A stretch of 42,721 nt of DNA from Planctomycetaceae bacterium. GTDB lineage: Bacteria > Planctomycetota > Planctomycetia > Pirellulales > Thermoguttaceae. The DNA lies in the NCBI GenBank assembly GCA_021372555.1, contig JAJFUI010000292.1, positions 1 through 42,721 on the forward strand, given 5' to 3'. Made by a program: the position numbers and the translations under genes. Under the pieces are notes generated by a model. The model ran no database searches and was not told where the DNA came from. It was given only the letters and a program-made list of their open reading frames with translations. Position 1 is the stretch's first letter. Every line of letters begins with the position of its first letter. Shown in pieces: positions 15,898 to 24,664 of the stretch.

Positions 15898-18159
15898 CTA
15901 TTCGTACCGCAGCGCTTCGATCGGATCCAGCCGCGACGCCTTCCAGGCGGGATAGAAACCGAACACCACCCCCACGCCCACCGAGACGGCCACGGCTGCC
16001 ACGATGGCCGGCAACGAAATCTGCGTCGGCCAATGCAGGCACCAGCGAAGAATCAGCGAAGTCCCCCGCCCGAACCCGATCCCCAGTCCCCCGCCAACAA
16101 GACATAGCACCACGGCCTCGACCAGAAATTGCCGCAGGATGTGGTAGCTGCGGGCGCCCACCGCCATGCGAAGCCCAATCTCGCGGGTCCGCTCGGTCAC
16201 CGAAACCAGCATGATGTTCATGATCCCCACGCCGCCCACCACGAGCGAAATCATTGCGACGGCTAGCAGCAAAACGCTCATGAGCACCGTGGTCGAGCCC
16301 AATGCCTTCGTAATCTCGCTCATGTCGCGAATGCTGAAATCGTCCGGCTGATCGGCCTTGATGCGGTGCCGCTCGTGCAGCAGAGCCGTGATCTCCTCGG
16401 TCGCCTGCGGAATCTCCTCGGTCGACGCCGCCTTGACCGTGATGTGATCAATATTGGCGAAACGAATTGGCTGCGGCGTGTCGGCCATCTCCGTCGTCGA
16501 TAGCTCGGGGTACAACGCCGTGGCCCCCGGGTATAGATCGTCGAGTGTGTTCACGGCATCGCTGGTTGCGGAAGCCGCCGCGCTCTGATTCGTGTTCGTG
16601 AGCGTCGTGCCGCTGATGCGGTACTTGATGGTCGTCCAGGGCGCCATCACCACGTCGTCCTGGTCCATCCCCATCATGTTCGCCCCCTTCTTGCTCAGCA
16701 CGCCGATAATGCGGAAGGAGACGTTCTTAATGCGGATTTCCTTCCCGAGCGGGGAATCGTCTTGAAAGAGTTGATGTTTGATCGTCGTGCCGATCACGCA
16801 CACCTTGTTGGCGTTCCGAACGTCGGCGTCAGTGAACATCTCACCTTCGTCGAACTCTTCCCATTCCTGCACCTTCAGGTAGTCGGGCGAAACCCCGTTG
16901 ACGAAGGTTGGCACCCAGTTGCGACTCCCGTAAACAATCTGGGCCCGCGCACGCACCAGCGGCGAGACGTAGCTCACCGCCGGGCACTGCCGAGTGATTT
17001 CCTCCGCGTCCTGCGGCGTCAGGGTCATGACCGTGCCGGCGCCGAAGCTGATGCCGCCGCTCGACGCCGCGCCAGACTCAATCATCAGGGTGTTCGCCCC
17101 CATGCTTGCAATGCTCTTCTGCATGGCGGCCTTTGAGCCCTGACCGATCTCCATCATCGCAATCACCGCGCCCACCGCGATAATTACGCCCAATGCGCTT
17201 AGCGCCGAACGCATCTTGTTTCGCCGCAAGGCGCGCATCGCAGTCACAAAAGTGCGCGGCATCAGCGAACCGATGGTCCGCCGCGGCTTGACCGCCGGAG
17301 TCGGCTCGCGCAAGCGCTGCGGCGCCGCGGTCGCTTGTGCCGGTCGCGTTTGGGCAGGCGAGGCCACCACCGCCGCGGAAGATCGCGAGCCATCCGCCCC
17401 CGTCGGCCGCTCCGCTCGGCGGCTCTTTCCGGAATGCGCGACGTTGTCTGCACCAGCCTCAACCTTCCCGAGCGGTGCCGTGTCGTCAGCCGCAATCTGT
17501 CCGTCGCGAACGTGGATGGTCCGCGTTGCATATTGCGCCACGTCGGGGTCGTGGGTCACCAAAATGACCGTAATCCCCTCGGCATTGAGTTGCTGGAACA
17601 TCCGCAAAATCTCGATGCTCGTGTGCGAGTCGAGGTTTCCGGTCGGCTCGTCGGCCAAGATCAGCGAGGGCCGATTGATCAGCGACCTCGCAATGGCCAC
17701 ACGCTGCTGCTGACCGCCAGACATCTGCGATGGCTCATGATGCAGCCGCTCGGTCAGCCCAACGCGCTTCAACAGACTGCCGGCATGTTCGCTGGCATCC
17801 TTGGACGAGGGGCGGTGCAGCGAGTAATCCAGCGGCATCAAGACGTTATAAACGGCCGTCGTCCGCGGTAGCAGATTGAAACTCTGAAAGACGAAGCCAA
17901 TCTTTTCCGTCCGAACAACCGCCCGCTGGTTCGGCGTCAGACGGCTCATCTCTTGCCCGTCGAGCCAGTATTGTCCCGAGCTGGGTCGATCAAGGCAGCC
18001 GAGGATGTTCATCAGCGTCGTCTTGCCAGACCCCGACGCTCCCATCAGCGCAACCATCTCGCCCTGGTGAATGACCAGCGAGACGCCGCGCAGCACCGGT
18101 ACGTCCACCTCGCCGAGGTGATACGTTTTATATAGATCTACTAGCCGGATCAGTTCCAT
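15898..18159 (-). CDS. macB: MacB-like ABC transporter (fused ATPase and FtsX-type permease)
   Basis: The 753-residue protein combines an ABC ATPase (about 1-230) with a MacB periplasmic core and FtsX permease. Walker A is GASGSGKTT (40-48), the signature is MSGGQQQR (146-153), and Walker B is LILADEPTG (166-174). A Pro/Ala/Arg-rich linker of roughly 70 residues follows, longer than in typical MacB. Next comes a first membrane helix (LSALGVIIAVGAVIAMMEIG), the periplasmic domain, and three C-terminal helices ending in PAWKASRLDPIEALRYE, the family terminus. MacB-type transporters work with a MacA adaptor and a TolC-like channel to export macrolides, peptides or lipids; both partners are encoded next door. 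The ATG at 18159 was chosen because the family starts MELIRL-like; a GTG at 18195 is possible. Confidence 0.92.
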   Translation of the reverse strand: MELIRLVDLYKTYHLGEVDVPVLRGVSLVIHQGEMVALMGASGSGKTTLMNILGCLDRPSSGQYWLDGQEMSRLTPNQRAVVRTEKIGFVFQSFNLLPRTTAVYNVLMPLDYSLHRPSSKDASEHAGSLLKRVGLTERLHHEPSQMSGGQQQRVAIARSLINRPSLILADEPTGNLDSHTSIEILRMFQQLNAEGITVILVTHDPDVAQYATRTIHVRDGQIAADDTAPLGKVEAGADNVAHSGKSRRAERPTGADGSRSSAAVVASPAQTRPAQATAAPQRLREPTPAVKPRRTIGSLMPRTFVTAMRALRRNKMRSALSALGVIIAVGAVIAMMEIGQGSKAAMQKSIASMGANTLMIESGAASSGGISFGAGTVMTLTPQDAEEITRQCPAVSYVSPLVRARAQIVYGSRNWVPTFVNGVSPDYLKVQEWEEFDEGEMFTDADVRNANKVCVIGTTIKHQLFQDDSPLGKEIRIKNVSFRIIGVLSKKGANMMGMDQDDVVMAPWTTIKYRISGTTLTNTNQSAAASATSDAVNTLDDLYPGATALYPELSTTEMADTPQPIRFANIDHITVKAASTEEIPQATEEITALLHERHRIKADQPDDFSIRDMSEITKALGSTTVLMSVLLLAVAMISLVVGGVGIMNIMLVSVTERTREIGLRMAVGARSYHILRQFLVEAVVLCLVGGGLGIGFGRGTSLILRWCLHWPTQISLPAIVAAVAVSVGVGVVFGFYPAWKASRLDPIEALRYE

Positions 18160-18197
18160 GGAAGCACCGATCGCCTGCCCACCCCTGCCATGCACCG

Positions 18198-19541
18198 CTA
18201 CTTCTGGGCCTTCGGCGCGCTCTTTCCGCGAATTTGAGGAATGAACGGGTTCTTGGTGTCGCCGCCGTCCTGGTTCACGACATCACTGCGGCCGGCGCCG
18301 ACGACGACCTCCAGCCCCTCTTTCAGCCCCTCGCCAGAAACCTCCGTGACCGATCCGTCGGTCTTGCCCACACGCACCCGCACCGGTCGCACCAGATCGC
18401 CTTCTTTCACCCAGACACGACGATGTTCCTCGTTGGCCGACTTCGTCGTCGATGTCGCGGGCCCAGTGGCGTTGGGGACGCTCGCCGCCGCAGCCTGGCC
18501 GCGATCAGCCTTCCGCTGATATTCGGGCACGATCTGCAATGGTTGTGGCCTCCAACGCAACGCCGCATTGGGCACCAAAAGCACATCGGGTTGCCGCTCC
18601 ACCTCGAATCGCACGTCCGTTGTCATGTACGGCAGTAGCTTGCCGTAAGGGTACTCCGGCGTCGGTGGGTTGTCGGTCGACACTACGACGGTGTACGTCA
18701 CTACGTTCTGCGTGCTCTGCGCATTGAGCCGAATCTGCACGACCTTTCCCTCGAACGTCTCGCCGGGATACGTCGCCAGCGTGAACCGCACCGGCTGCCC
18801 GGGATGAATCCGCCCGATGTCCGCCTCGTTCACCGATGCCCAAATCTGCATCCGCCGCAGATCCTTCGCCAGAAGAAAAAGGCTCGGCGCGTTCAGCGCG
18901 GCCACCACCGTCTGGCCTACATTCACACGCCGGGCGATGATCACCCCACGCACCGGCGACTTGATCACCGTGTAATCCAGGTTGGCCTTCGCTATCTCCA
19001 GCTCCGCCTCACTCTGCTTGATGGCGGCTTTTCCAACCTCGACGTTCGCCTGGGCGGTCAGGTAATTGGCCCTGGCCAAATCGTAATCGGTGTCCGCGAT
19101 CGCCTGGGTCGGCTTCAGCGACCGCGCCCGCTTCCATTCCTGCTCCGTCTGGTTGCACTTCGCCTGAAGTTGCACCAAGTCGGCCTTTGCCCTGGCAACC
19201 GCCGCGACGGCCTGATCATGCTGCGCCTTGTACATCGTCGGGTCGATGTTGGCCAGCACCGTGCCCTCCTCCACCGCGGTGCAGTAATCGACCCGCTTGG
19301 CCGCATCGTACGGGTCGCGGCCAAATGACTCGATTCGTCCGGCCACCTGCGCACCGACGTTGATGAGGTCCTCGGGCTCCGCCGTCCCTGTCGCGCCGAT
19401 CGTCACCAACAGCGTGTCCTTTTTCACCGTCGCCGTGCGGAACGTCGCCGACGGTTCAGCGCTTAGATAGTTCGTGGTGTAATAGGCCGCCCCGCCACCG
19501 GCAGCAACCAGGACAACCAGCAGGATGAATATCGCTCTCAT
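18198..19541 (-). CDS. macA: MacA-like periplasmic adaptor (HlyD/membrane fusion protein)
   Basis: The 447-residue protein has an N-terminal hydrophobic anchor (IFILLVVLVAAGGGAAYY). A lipoyl half-motif follows (TGTAEPEDLINVGAQVAGRIESF). A helical hairpin (about 95-190) is rich in Ala, Gln, Lys and Glu. The returning half-motif is YTVIKSPVRGVIIARRVNVGQTV, followed by a beta-barrel region (LRRMQIWASVNEADIGRIHPGQPVRFTLATYPGETF) and a C-terminal membrane-proximal domain. This is the usual order for the MacA branch. A low-complexity insertion lies near AAAASVPNATGPATSTTKSANEE. It lies between marR (9 bases upstream) and macB (38 bases downstream) and should bridge MacB to the outer membrane factor encoded at 20378-22015. 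Confidence 0.92.
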   Translation of the reverse strand: MRAIFILLVVLVAAGGGAAYYTTNYLSAEPSATFRTATVKKDTLLVTIGATGTAEPEDLINVGAQVAGRIESFGRDPYDAAKRVDYCTAVEEGTVLANIDPTMYKAQHDQAVAAVARAKADLVQLQAKCNQTEQEWKRARSLKPTQAIADTDYDLARANYLTAQANVEVGKAAIKQSEAELEIAKANLDYTVIKSPVRGVIIARRVNVGQTVVAALNAPSLFLLAKDLRRMQIWASVNEADIGRIHPGQPVRFTLATYPGETFEGKVVQIRLNAQSTQNVVTYTVVVSTDNPPTPEYPYGKLLPYMTTDVRFEVERQPDVLLVPNAALRWRPQPLQIVPEYQRKADRGQAAAASVPNATGPATSTTKSANEEHRRVWVKEGDLVRPVRVRVGKTDGSVTEVSGEGLKEGLEVVVGAGRSDVVNQDGGDTKNPFIPQIRGKSAPKAQK

Positions 19542-19550
19542 ATCGCAAGC

Positions 19551-20051
19551 TCACAAAAGCACTTTGGGCGTTACTTCGTACGAGCCACGGTTCGGTGCGT
19601 CGTTGTTGCGGCCTTTGGCCGCCGTAGCAGCCTCGATCAGCATTCGCAGCGTGCCGGTCACCTCCTGACGCTGCTCCGGAGTCAACCGGCCCAAGACCTT
19701 CGCCATTTCATTGACCTTGGCCTCCTCATGAAGCTGCATCATTCGCTGGCCGCGCTCCGTTAGCTCAAGACAGCGGACCCGTCGGTCATCGCCCCTGGGA
19801 ACACGCCGTACCAACTTGGCGCGTTCCAGGCGGTCGGCAATTTGCGTCATCGCGCTCAGCGATGCGCCGAGCTCTCGCCCCAGCGTCGACATCGGCACCG
19901 GCCCGCGGCGAAGCGCGCCGCACACGCGCAACTGCGCCAAAGGCAGATTAATCACCGGATCGCTGAGCCCGGCCTTCAGATACCGCATGAAGGCGATCAG
20001 CAGCTCCGCGACGGTCTTCGCTTCGTCCGCTAGCGTGTTGTCTTGCGTCAT
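19551..20051 (-). CDS. MarR-family transcriptional regulator
   Basis: The 166-residue protein has a central winged helix-turn-helix: LPLAQLRVCGALRRGPVPMSTLGRELGASLSAMTQIADRLERAKLVRRVPRGDDRRVRCLELTERG. The D-D-R-R wing with the following LELTERG is the classical MarR signature. Flanking helices would form the dimer. It is the first gene of a tight marR-macA-macB run, so it very probably represses the efflux operon and itself. An inverted repeat over its own -10 box (20110-20126) supports this. The start is the ATG at 20051; a TTG at 20075 is less likely. Confidence 0.93.
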   Translation of the reverse strand: MTQDNTLADEAKTVAELLIAFMRYLKAGLSDPVINLPLAQLRVCGALRRGPVPMSTLGRELGASLSAMTQIADRLERAKLVRRVPRGDDRRVRCLELTERGQRMMQLHEEAKVNEMAKVLGRLTPEQRQEVTGTLRMLIEAATAAKGRNNDAPNRGSYEVTPKVLL

Positions 20052-20109
20052 AGGTAGAAGGTTGAGTGGCGACAATCACTGTCCGAGCAAGAGAACCACT
20101 TCACTCCAC

Positions 20110-20126
20110 TGTATTATTAAGATACA
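20110..20126. promoter_or_regulatory. Candidate MarR operator
   Basis: TGTAT-N7-ATACA (on the minus strand TGTATCTTAATAATACA) is a 17-bp inverted repeat in a strikingly AT-rich patch. It contains the -10 hexamer TATCTT of the marR promoter, the right place for autorepression. Confidence 0.6.
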
Positions 20127-20147
20127 TAAACCATCGGCCCGAGTCAA
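20119..20147 (-). promoter_or_regulatory. Promoter of marR-macA-macB
   Basis: On the minus strand, TTGACT (20147-20142) and TATCTT (20124-20119) are separated by exactly 17 bases, about 70 bases before the marR ATG. The -10 lies inside the 17-bp inverted repeat. Confidence 0.65.
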
Positions 20148-20202
20148 CGGTTTGGCAGTAGCGGATGATGGCGGCTGGGTAGGAAACGCTTGGGCGGCGG
20201 CT

Positions 20203-20230
20203 TTGTGGTGCAGGCGTCCCCGCCTGCAAA
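20203..20230. repeat. Palindromic repeat, GCAGGCG-loop-CGCCTGC
   Basis: GTGGTGCAGGCGTCCCCGCC followed by TGCAA forms a 7-bp stem with a 4-base loop (20210-20227). A second copy is at 23571-23600. It occupies the gap between the outer membrane factor gene and marR. Confidence 0.75.
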
Positions 20231-20377
20231 TGCAGTCCAGACCGAGAGAGCGCAGGAGGCTATCCCGATCCTCCGCGCAGCGGCTACCCACGGTCAAGGA
20301 CGGCGTCGCAGCCGCAAAGCCATCCCCCAAAGTCAGCGACGCGCGTGGAAGTAGCCCAAACAGAAGGCCGTCAACCG

Positions 20378-22015
20378 TTAGCGCCGGTCACCCGGAAGCG
20401 GCATCGTTGGAGCAGCCGGCGCTGGCGGCGCCGGCGACGGTGGTGATGGTACTGATTCCTTCCCCGCCGACGGATCCGTCACCGGCGGAAGCGGCATCGG
20501 GACTTGTTCGGACCGAGCCGGAGCACCCTGCGTCGCCGCCTCTGGCGTGCCTGCAGCGGCCGCATCGCCGGAAAGCCGGAACTCCCACCCGCCACCCAGC
20601 GCCCGATATGTCGCAATCAACCCCTGCGCGATCTGTCCGCGGGCCTGAGCGGCCGCGTCTTGCTGAGTCACGAGGTTTTGCTCGATCAACGCGTAAACAG
20701 TGAAGTTGTCGACGCCTTGCTTGTACCGAGCGATCGCCGTTTCCACGGCCTTGCCCGCAGCCCCAGCCCCTTCGTCCAGCAACCGGGTCCGGCGTTGCGA
20801 CTGCAGGAACGTGACCAGGCCGTCCTCGACCTCAGAGTCCGCCCGCAAGACCGTGTTCTGGTATGCTGCCACGAGCTCCTGGAACCTGGCGTCCTGGAAC
20901 CGAACGTTATTGACGATCCGCCCGTAGTTCAACAAGTTCCATTGGAACGATGGCCCCACACTACCGTTGAACGCCGAACTCTTGAACAGATCACGGAAAT
21001 TGGACGCCGAGTATCCCATCGTTCCGTTGATCGTGAAGAATGGATACAAGTCCGCTTGGGCGATGCCGATCTCCTCGGCTTGCGCGGCCGCCAGCCGTTC
21101 CGCACGCCGCACGTCCGGACGGCGACGCAACAGATCGGCCGGGATGCCCAGGGCCACTTCCGGCGGAGAAGTCGGGATCGCCCCCTCGCCAAGCATGCCC
21201 TGCAAATCGACGGCCGGCGTCCCCAGCAAAACGCACAAGGCATCTTGCGCCTGGCGAACGTCGATCTCCAACAGCGGAATGCCCGCCTCCGTCTGCCGCA
21301 GATTGCTCAACGCCTGGTTCCAGTCCAGCGCAGTCTGCCTATAACCGGCCCTGAATCGCTTGTCGATGTACGCCAACACCTCCCGCTGAATCTCGACGTT
21401 CGCTTGCAACAGCTTGATGCGTTGCTGATCCGTCCGGATTCGCACGTAGTTCGTCGCCACGTCGCCCACCAGCGTCACCAGCACGTTATCGTAGTCGGCC
21501 ACCGATGCGTCGAGGTTCGCGTCGGCCGCGGCAACCGCGCGGCGCAGCCTGCCCCATACATCCAGTTCCCATTGCAGCCGGAACCCGTAGTCCCAGCTAT
21601 TGACGAACGGGGCGCCGGCGCCGCCAACCCTGCGGTAGTCGCCAAACCCGGTCTGCTGTTGTGGGAACAGCTCGCCACGCGCGATGGCCAACAGCGCCCG
21701 CGACTGGAGCACCCGGAAGCACGCTTCCTTCAAACTCAGGTTCTGGTGATACGCACAATTGACCAAGTAGTCCAGCTTCGGGTCGTTGAATACCGCCCAC
21801 CAGCGACAGATCGTCGCCGGGTCGGCCTGGTTCCGCAGATCGGCGATGTCAATCCAGTGGTCGGCCACCGGCGCCGGGGCCGGGCTGTAGTTCGGCCCAA
21901 CCTTGAACCCGTTCCGAACGTACTCGCGCAAGTTCGTGCAGCAGCCGCCTTGCGAAAGGATGAGAACAGAGAACATCACTAGGGCGGCGAGCCCTTGGCG
22001 CGGCATTCGAGACAT
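20378..22015 (-). CDS. Outer membrane efflux factor, NodT/TolC-like lipoprotein
   Basis: The 545-residue protein begins with a lipoprotein signal (LVMFSVLILSQGGCCTN; the Cys is the likely lipidation site). WWAVFNDPKLDYLVNCAYHQNLSLKEA follows, typical of the NodT group of resistance-nodulation outer membrane channels. It has two repeated halves, including VATNYVRIRTDQQRIKLLQANVE and GIPADLLRRRPDVRRAERLAAAQAEEIGIAQADLYPFF, the diagnostic NodT segment. A Pro-rich tail ends the protein. The start at ATG 22015 has GGGGGTG just upstream; a GTG at 22021 is equally close. It is encoded upstream of and in the same direction as marR-macA-macB, so the set gives a full tripartite pump (MacB, MacA, outer membrane factor). 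A 326-base gap with its own promoter for marR suggests separate control. Confidence 0.93.
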   Translation of the reverse strand: MSRMPRQGLAALVMFSVLILSQGGCCTNLREYVRNGFKVGPNYSPAPAPVADHWIDIADLRNQADPATICRWWAVFNDPKLDYLVNCAYHQNLSLKEACFRVLQSRALLAIARGELFPQQQTGFGDYRRVGGAGAPFVNSWDYGFRLQWELDVWGRLRRAVAAADANLDASVADYDNVLVTLVGDVATNYVRIRTDQQRIKLLQANVEIQREVLAYIDKRFRAGYRQTALDWNQALSNLRQTEAGIPLLEIDVRQAQDALCVLLGTPAVDLQGMLGEGAIPTSPPEVALGIPADLLRRRPDVRRAERLAAAQAEEIGIAQADLYPFFTINGTMGYSASNFRDLFKSSAFNGSVGPSFQWNLLNYGRIVNNVRFQDARFQELVAAYQNTVLRADSEVEDGLVTFLQSQRRTRLLDEGAGAAGKAVETAIARYKQGVDNFTVYALIEQNLVTQQDAAAQARGQIAQGLIATYRALGGGWEFRLSGDAAAAGTPEAATQGAPARSEQVPMPLPPVTDPSAGKESVPSPPSPAPPAPAAPTMPLPGDRR

Positions 22016-22371
22016 ACGCACCCCCCGGCTTACTATGAGCGTCTTTCTTGGCTAATCGGCACGACCGGTACGCGCGGAATAGCCGAAAAAGACGGACCGC
22101 CGGAAGATCGCTGCCCCAGACCACCTAGACTCACCAGCATTCCACAGAGCGTCGACGAAAATCGCCGCAGATCGCCGGCCACCGAACGGTTCTCCAGGCC
22201 CACGCAAGCCGGCAAAGGCAGGTCAACACGCCCGCAACCACCGCCGGACTCACTCGTCAGGGCCGATCCGTTTTCCAGGATGTTGGGGTGGCAGTTGCAC
22301 TGCCACGCCCGAGCCGTGGGCGCGCCGCCCACCCACTGAGCCCCTGTCTTGAACCGTTGATTGGCCCAGAC
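22016..22371. other. Intergenic region with MITE-like element
   Basis: This region lies upstream of the outer membrane factor gene and just downstream of the hydrolase gene. Its left part must hold the promoter of the efflux channel gene, but no clear -35/-10 pair was seen. Its right third is the mobile element at 22257-22370. Confidence 0.6.
22257..22370. mobile_element. MITE-like element, copy 1 (114 bp) with 8-bp target duplication
   Basis: The left end TCAGGGCCGATC and the complement of the right end, TCTGGGCCAATC, form imperfect terminal inverted repeats. CTCACTCG flanks it on both sides (22249-22256 and 22371-22378). The interior holds TTTTCCAGGATG, the hairpin core GGGGTGGCAGTTGCACTGCC and ACTGAGCCCCTGTCTTGAAC, all shared with the copy at 30069. 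The right target copy carries the stop codon of the hydrolase gene, so the element landed exactly at that gene end. It encodes no protein. Confidence 0.85.
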
Positions 22372-23391
22372 TCACTCGTGCGGAAACTTGCGTTCCTTCC
22401 ACGTCCAGTCCCGCGATTCATCACTCTTGATGAGCCGGCGGTAAACGAAATCGGCGATCAACGCCTGCACGTTGAACTTGGGATCGAGCAGCTTCGTCCC
22501 TTGCAGGCTGGTGGGAAGCCCGCCGAAAAACAGCGTCTGTCGATCGACCTTTTCCGCGTCCTTCTCGTCGATCGGCTCAACATGTGAACTCTTGAAGAGC
22601 CCGTAAACCCGTTTCGCTTCAGACAGCTCTCTCGGCTCCTCCTTGCCCACAAGGATCAGCATCGCGATGTCGCGCTGGACCGCTGGATTCCTAGCAGCTT
22701 GGCCAAGCGGCAAACCTGGCGATGACCACCGGGGCGAGATGAGCACCAACGCCTTCACAAAACGGCCGAGCTTCAGCGGTCCGTAGTAGACCGCCCCGCT
22801 CCCGTAACCAGTCGCGTCGTATGCGGCGAAGTTCAAAGCCACCGACGCGCCCATGTCCGCCCCCACGACGCAGAGTTTGTCGAGATTTAATTGTCCGGCG
22901 TTGTTCCGCTCCCAAAGGAAGTCTTTGACGGCCGTCATATCCTCGCGCACCATCGCGCCAAACTGGGAGGGCATCAATTTCGCCGCATCCAGCGTCTCGC
23001 TCCGCCCGCCCATACGTTTGCGTGTGCTCTGCCCGTGCCCGCGGAGATCCGGTACGACCACGGCGTACCCCAGCGCTTGCAGTGCCGGGGCAAGCTCCTT
23101 GTACTCGCTGCGGCTTTGCTTCAGCCCATGCAGCAACACAATCGGGATCGTCTCTTTTCCCTTGCTGCCGGCATAGTACGTGAGGCCAAGCTCGACGCGG
23201 TCACCAGTGCGGAGCACTACGTCCTCGGGCTTGGGAAGCTCCTCTTCCTTGTCGCCTTTCTTCGATTTGGCGGCCTGACCCGCCGCCGCGGCAGCCATCC
23301 CCACGCAAGCCAACACGGCCACCAGCGCAACGAGCGTAGCCCGACGCATCGCCAGCATGGGCCGCCCAGCAGAACTTCCAACGAAGCGCAT
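22372..23391 (-). CDS. Exported alpha/beta hydrolase-fold protein with Asp at the nucleophile elbow
   Basis: The 339-residue protein has an N-terminal signal segment (RRATLVALVAVLACVGMAAAAA). The hydrolase fold follows: IPIVLLHGLKQSRSEY (oxyanion region), VVVPDLRGHGQST, and the nucleophile elbow LCVVGADMGASVAL. The elbow reads G-A-D-M-G, with Asp179 where esterases and lipases have Ser. Epoxide hydrolases and haloalkane dehalogenases use Asp there, but other landmarks of those enzymes are not evident. Alternatively the protein may be a non-catalytic relative. The start at 23391 follows GGGGGTGG; a longer frame to 23667 crosses a repeat and was rejected. Its last codons and stop lie in the target duplication of the mobile element. 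Confidence 0.82.
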   Translation of the reverse strand: MRFVGSSAGRPMLAMRRATLVALVAVLACVGMAAAAAGQAAKSKKGDKEEELPKPEDVVLRTGDRVELGLTYYAGSKGKETIPIVLLHGLKQSRSEYKELAPALQALGYAVVVPDLRGHGQSTRKRMGGRSETLDAAKLMPSQFGAMVREDMTAVKDFLWERNNAGQLNLDKLCVVGADMGASVALNFAAYDATGYGSGAVYYGPLKLGRFVKALVLISPRWSSPGLPLGQAARNPAVQRDIAMLILVGKEEPRELSEAKRVYGLFKSSHVEPIDEKDAEKVDRQTLFFGGLPTSLQGTKLLDPKFNVQALIADFVYRRLIKSDESRDWTWKERKFPHE

Positions 23392-23729
23392 TGATCCACC
23401 CCCGTTACGGAATGGCGAAGAGAAGCGGTGACAACTCTCTATGCTAAGTTCGCCGCCGCTTGGCGTCAACTTGCCGCCCCCCGTAGGGCGCACTGCCGGA
23501 TTGTGGCGGTTGGCCGTGAGACGCCTGGCCGGCGGGTTCGTGGCGCAGCCAGTTTCTGGCGTTTGTGGTGCTTGTGGTGCAGGCGTCCCGCCTGCAAGTG
23601 CGCCCGGTCTGTGGTGCGGGCCTCTGGCCTGCAGGCCCAACCGCGACGCAGTCATCACGCTCCGCATGAGGCAGTCGCCGGTCAGCCAAGAGCGCCGTAT
23701 CCCGTTGCCCCAGCACCTTCTTCGGCGGC
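23392..23729. other. Intergenic region with palindromic repeats
   Basis: The space lies between the lipoprotein gene and the hydrolase gene, both on the minus strand. It holds the promoter side of the hydrolase gene. The only structure recognised is the repeat at 23571-23640. No gene is supported. Confidence 0.5.
23571..23640. repeat. Palindromic repeat, second copy plus a related hairpin
   Basis: GCAGGCG-TCC-CGCCTGC (23579-23595) is preceded by a doubled TGTGGTGC and followed by a second hairpin (GGGCC with GGCCC) starting near 23617. It is the same family as 20203-20230. Confidence 0.7.
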
Positions 23730-24386
23730 CTACTTATCCAACACCGTCGAGTCCAGAGCTAGGTCGCCATGCGGATCGTGCTCGTAGAAGTGCCGCCCGA
23801 TTCGGTCGGCCAACACCTCCACGAACTTCTTGCGGAAGACCGCCTCTTCCATGTCCGACTTGGCCAACGGCATGTTAGGCGGATAGATGGTCTCCGGCAT
23901 CGCCTTCTCGAACAACAGTTTCCCAGTCTTGCAGTCGTAGACCTCAATATTGGCGTTGGCCCTGCCGCGATAGAGAACCTGCGACTCGTAGAGGTTGAGC
24001 CGCTCCAGTTCGATTCCCACGACCACTTCGGCTTTCACCGCCTTGCCAACTTCCCGGTACTCCTCCCAGCGATTTTCGTCTGCCCATTTGGCAACCTTCC
24101 GCTGGTCGACCATCTTAATTTTCTTCACTCGTTCGCCCAGCAGCTTCGAGACTTCCTCCGCCACTTCCGAGCTGATTCTGGAATTACTGAATTGAAGCGA
24201 CGGCAGCGGTCGGCAGACCACGGCCACCTTCTTGCCCTTCAGCCCCTCGTATTCCGGCGGCACGTCCATTCCCTTCCACAGGTAGGCCACCGTGAACATT
24301 AGACTTTGACAGCCTACGGCCGGCACCAGCGTGAGCGCCGCGATTACAAGCAAGCCAACGCAATGCCGCAAAGAGGGACGAGCCAT
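23730..24386 (-). CDS. Lipoprotein of unrecognised family
   Basis: The 218-residue protein has a lipoprotein signal (LLVIAALTLVPAVGCQS, lipobox Cys). A compact alpha/beta domain begins GKKVAVVCRPLPSLQFSNSRISSEVAEEVSKLLGERV and includes AEVVVGIELERLNLYESQVLYRGRANANIEVYDCKTGKLLFEKAMPE. The alternation of a VAVV strand, a helix with an S-x2-E-V pattern and a late beta-hairpin resembles CsgG/LpoB-type periplasmic domains, but this is only a pattern impression. The start at 24386 has the ribosome site GAGGTAG. A longer open frame upstream (to 24638) has no such support. Confidence 0.75.
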   Translation of the reverse strand: MARPSLRHCVGLLVIAALTLVPAVGCQSLMFTVAYLWKGMDVPPEYEGLKGKKVAVVCRPLPSLQFSNSRISSEVAEEVSKLLGERVKKIKMVDQRKVAKWADENRWEEYREVGKAVKAEVVVGIELERLNLYESQVLYRGRANANIEVYDCKTGKLLFEKAMPETIYPPNMPLAKSDMEEAVFRKKFVEVLADRIGRHFYEHDPHGDLALDSTVLDK

Positions 24387-24664
24387 CGTACTACCTCGGG
24401 TGTCGATTGCAGAACCGGTCCGCGTCTGCCATGGGAAACTGGCGAAAAGAGGCCGGAGAATAGCCGGAACGCCTGCCGCTCGCAAGGTCGATTTGGGCGA
24501 TGCCGGTTGCGGTCTGAGCCGGCCATTTGTGCTCCAGGCCGCAAGCGGCCACGATAAGCCGCTAACCCCCGGGACTCCAAACCTTGGCCGGACGACCGGC
24601 GACATCGCTATTTGTGCCACCGCAGGCAATCGGTACAATGGCGGACGAAAGGAATCCTCGCCCG

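Noticed and set aside
15459..16107. Open frames of Gln/Pro/Cys-rich or Arg-rich peptides over the repeat array
   Set aside because: They arise from translating the repeat in several frames on both strands, without starts or ribosome sites.
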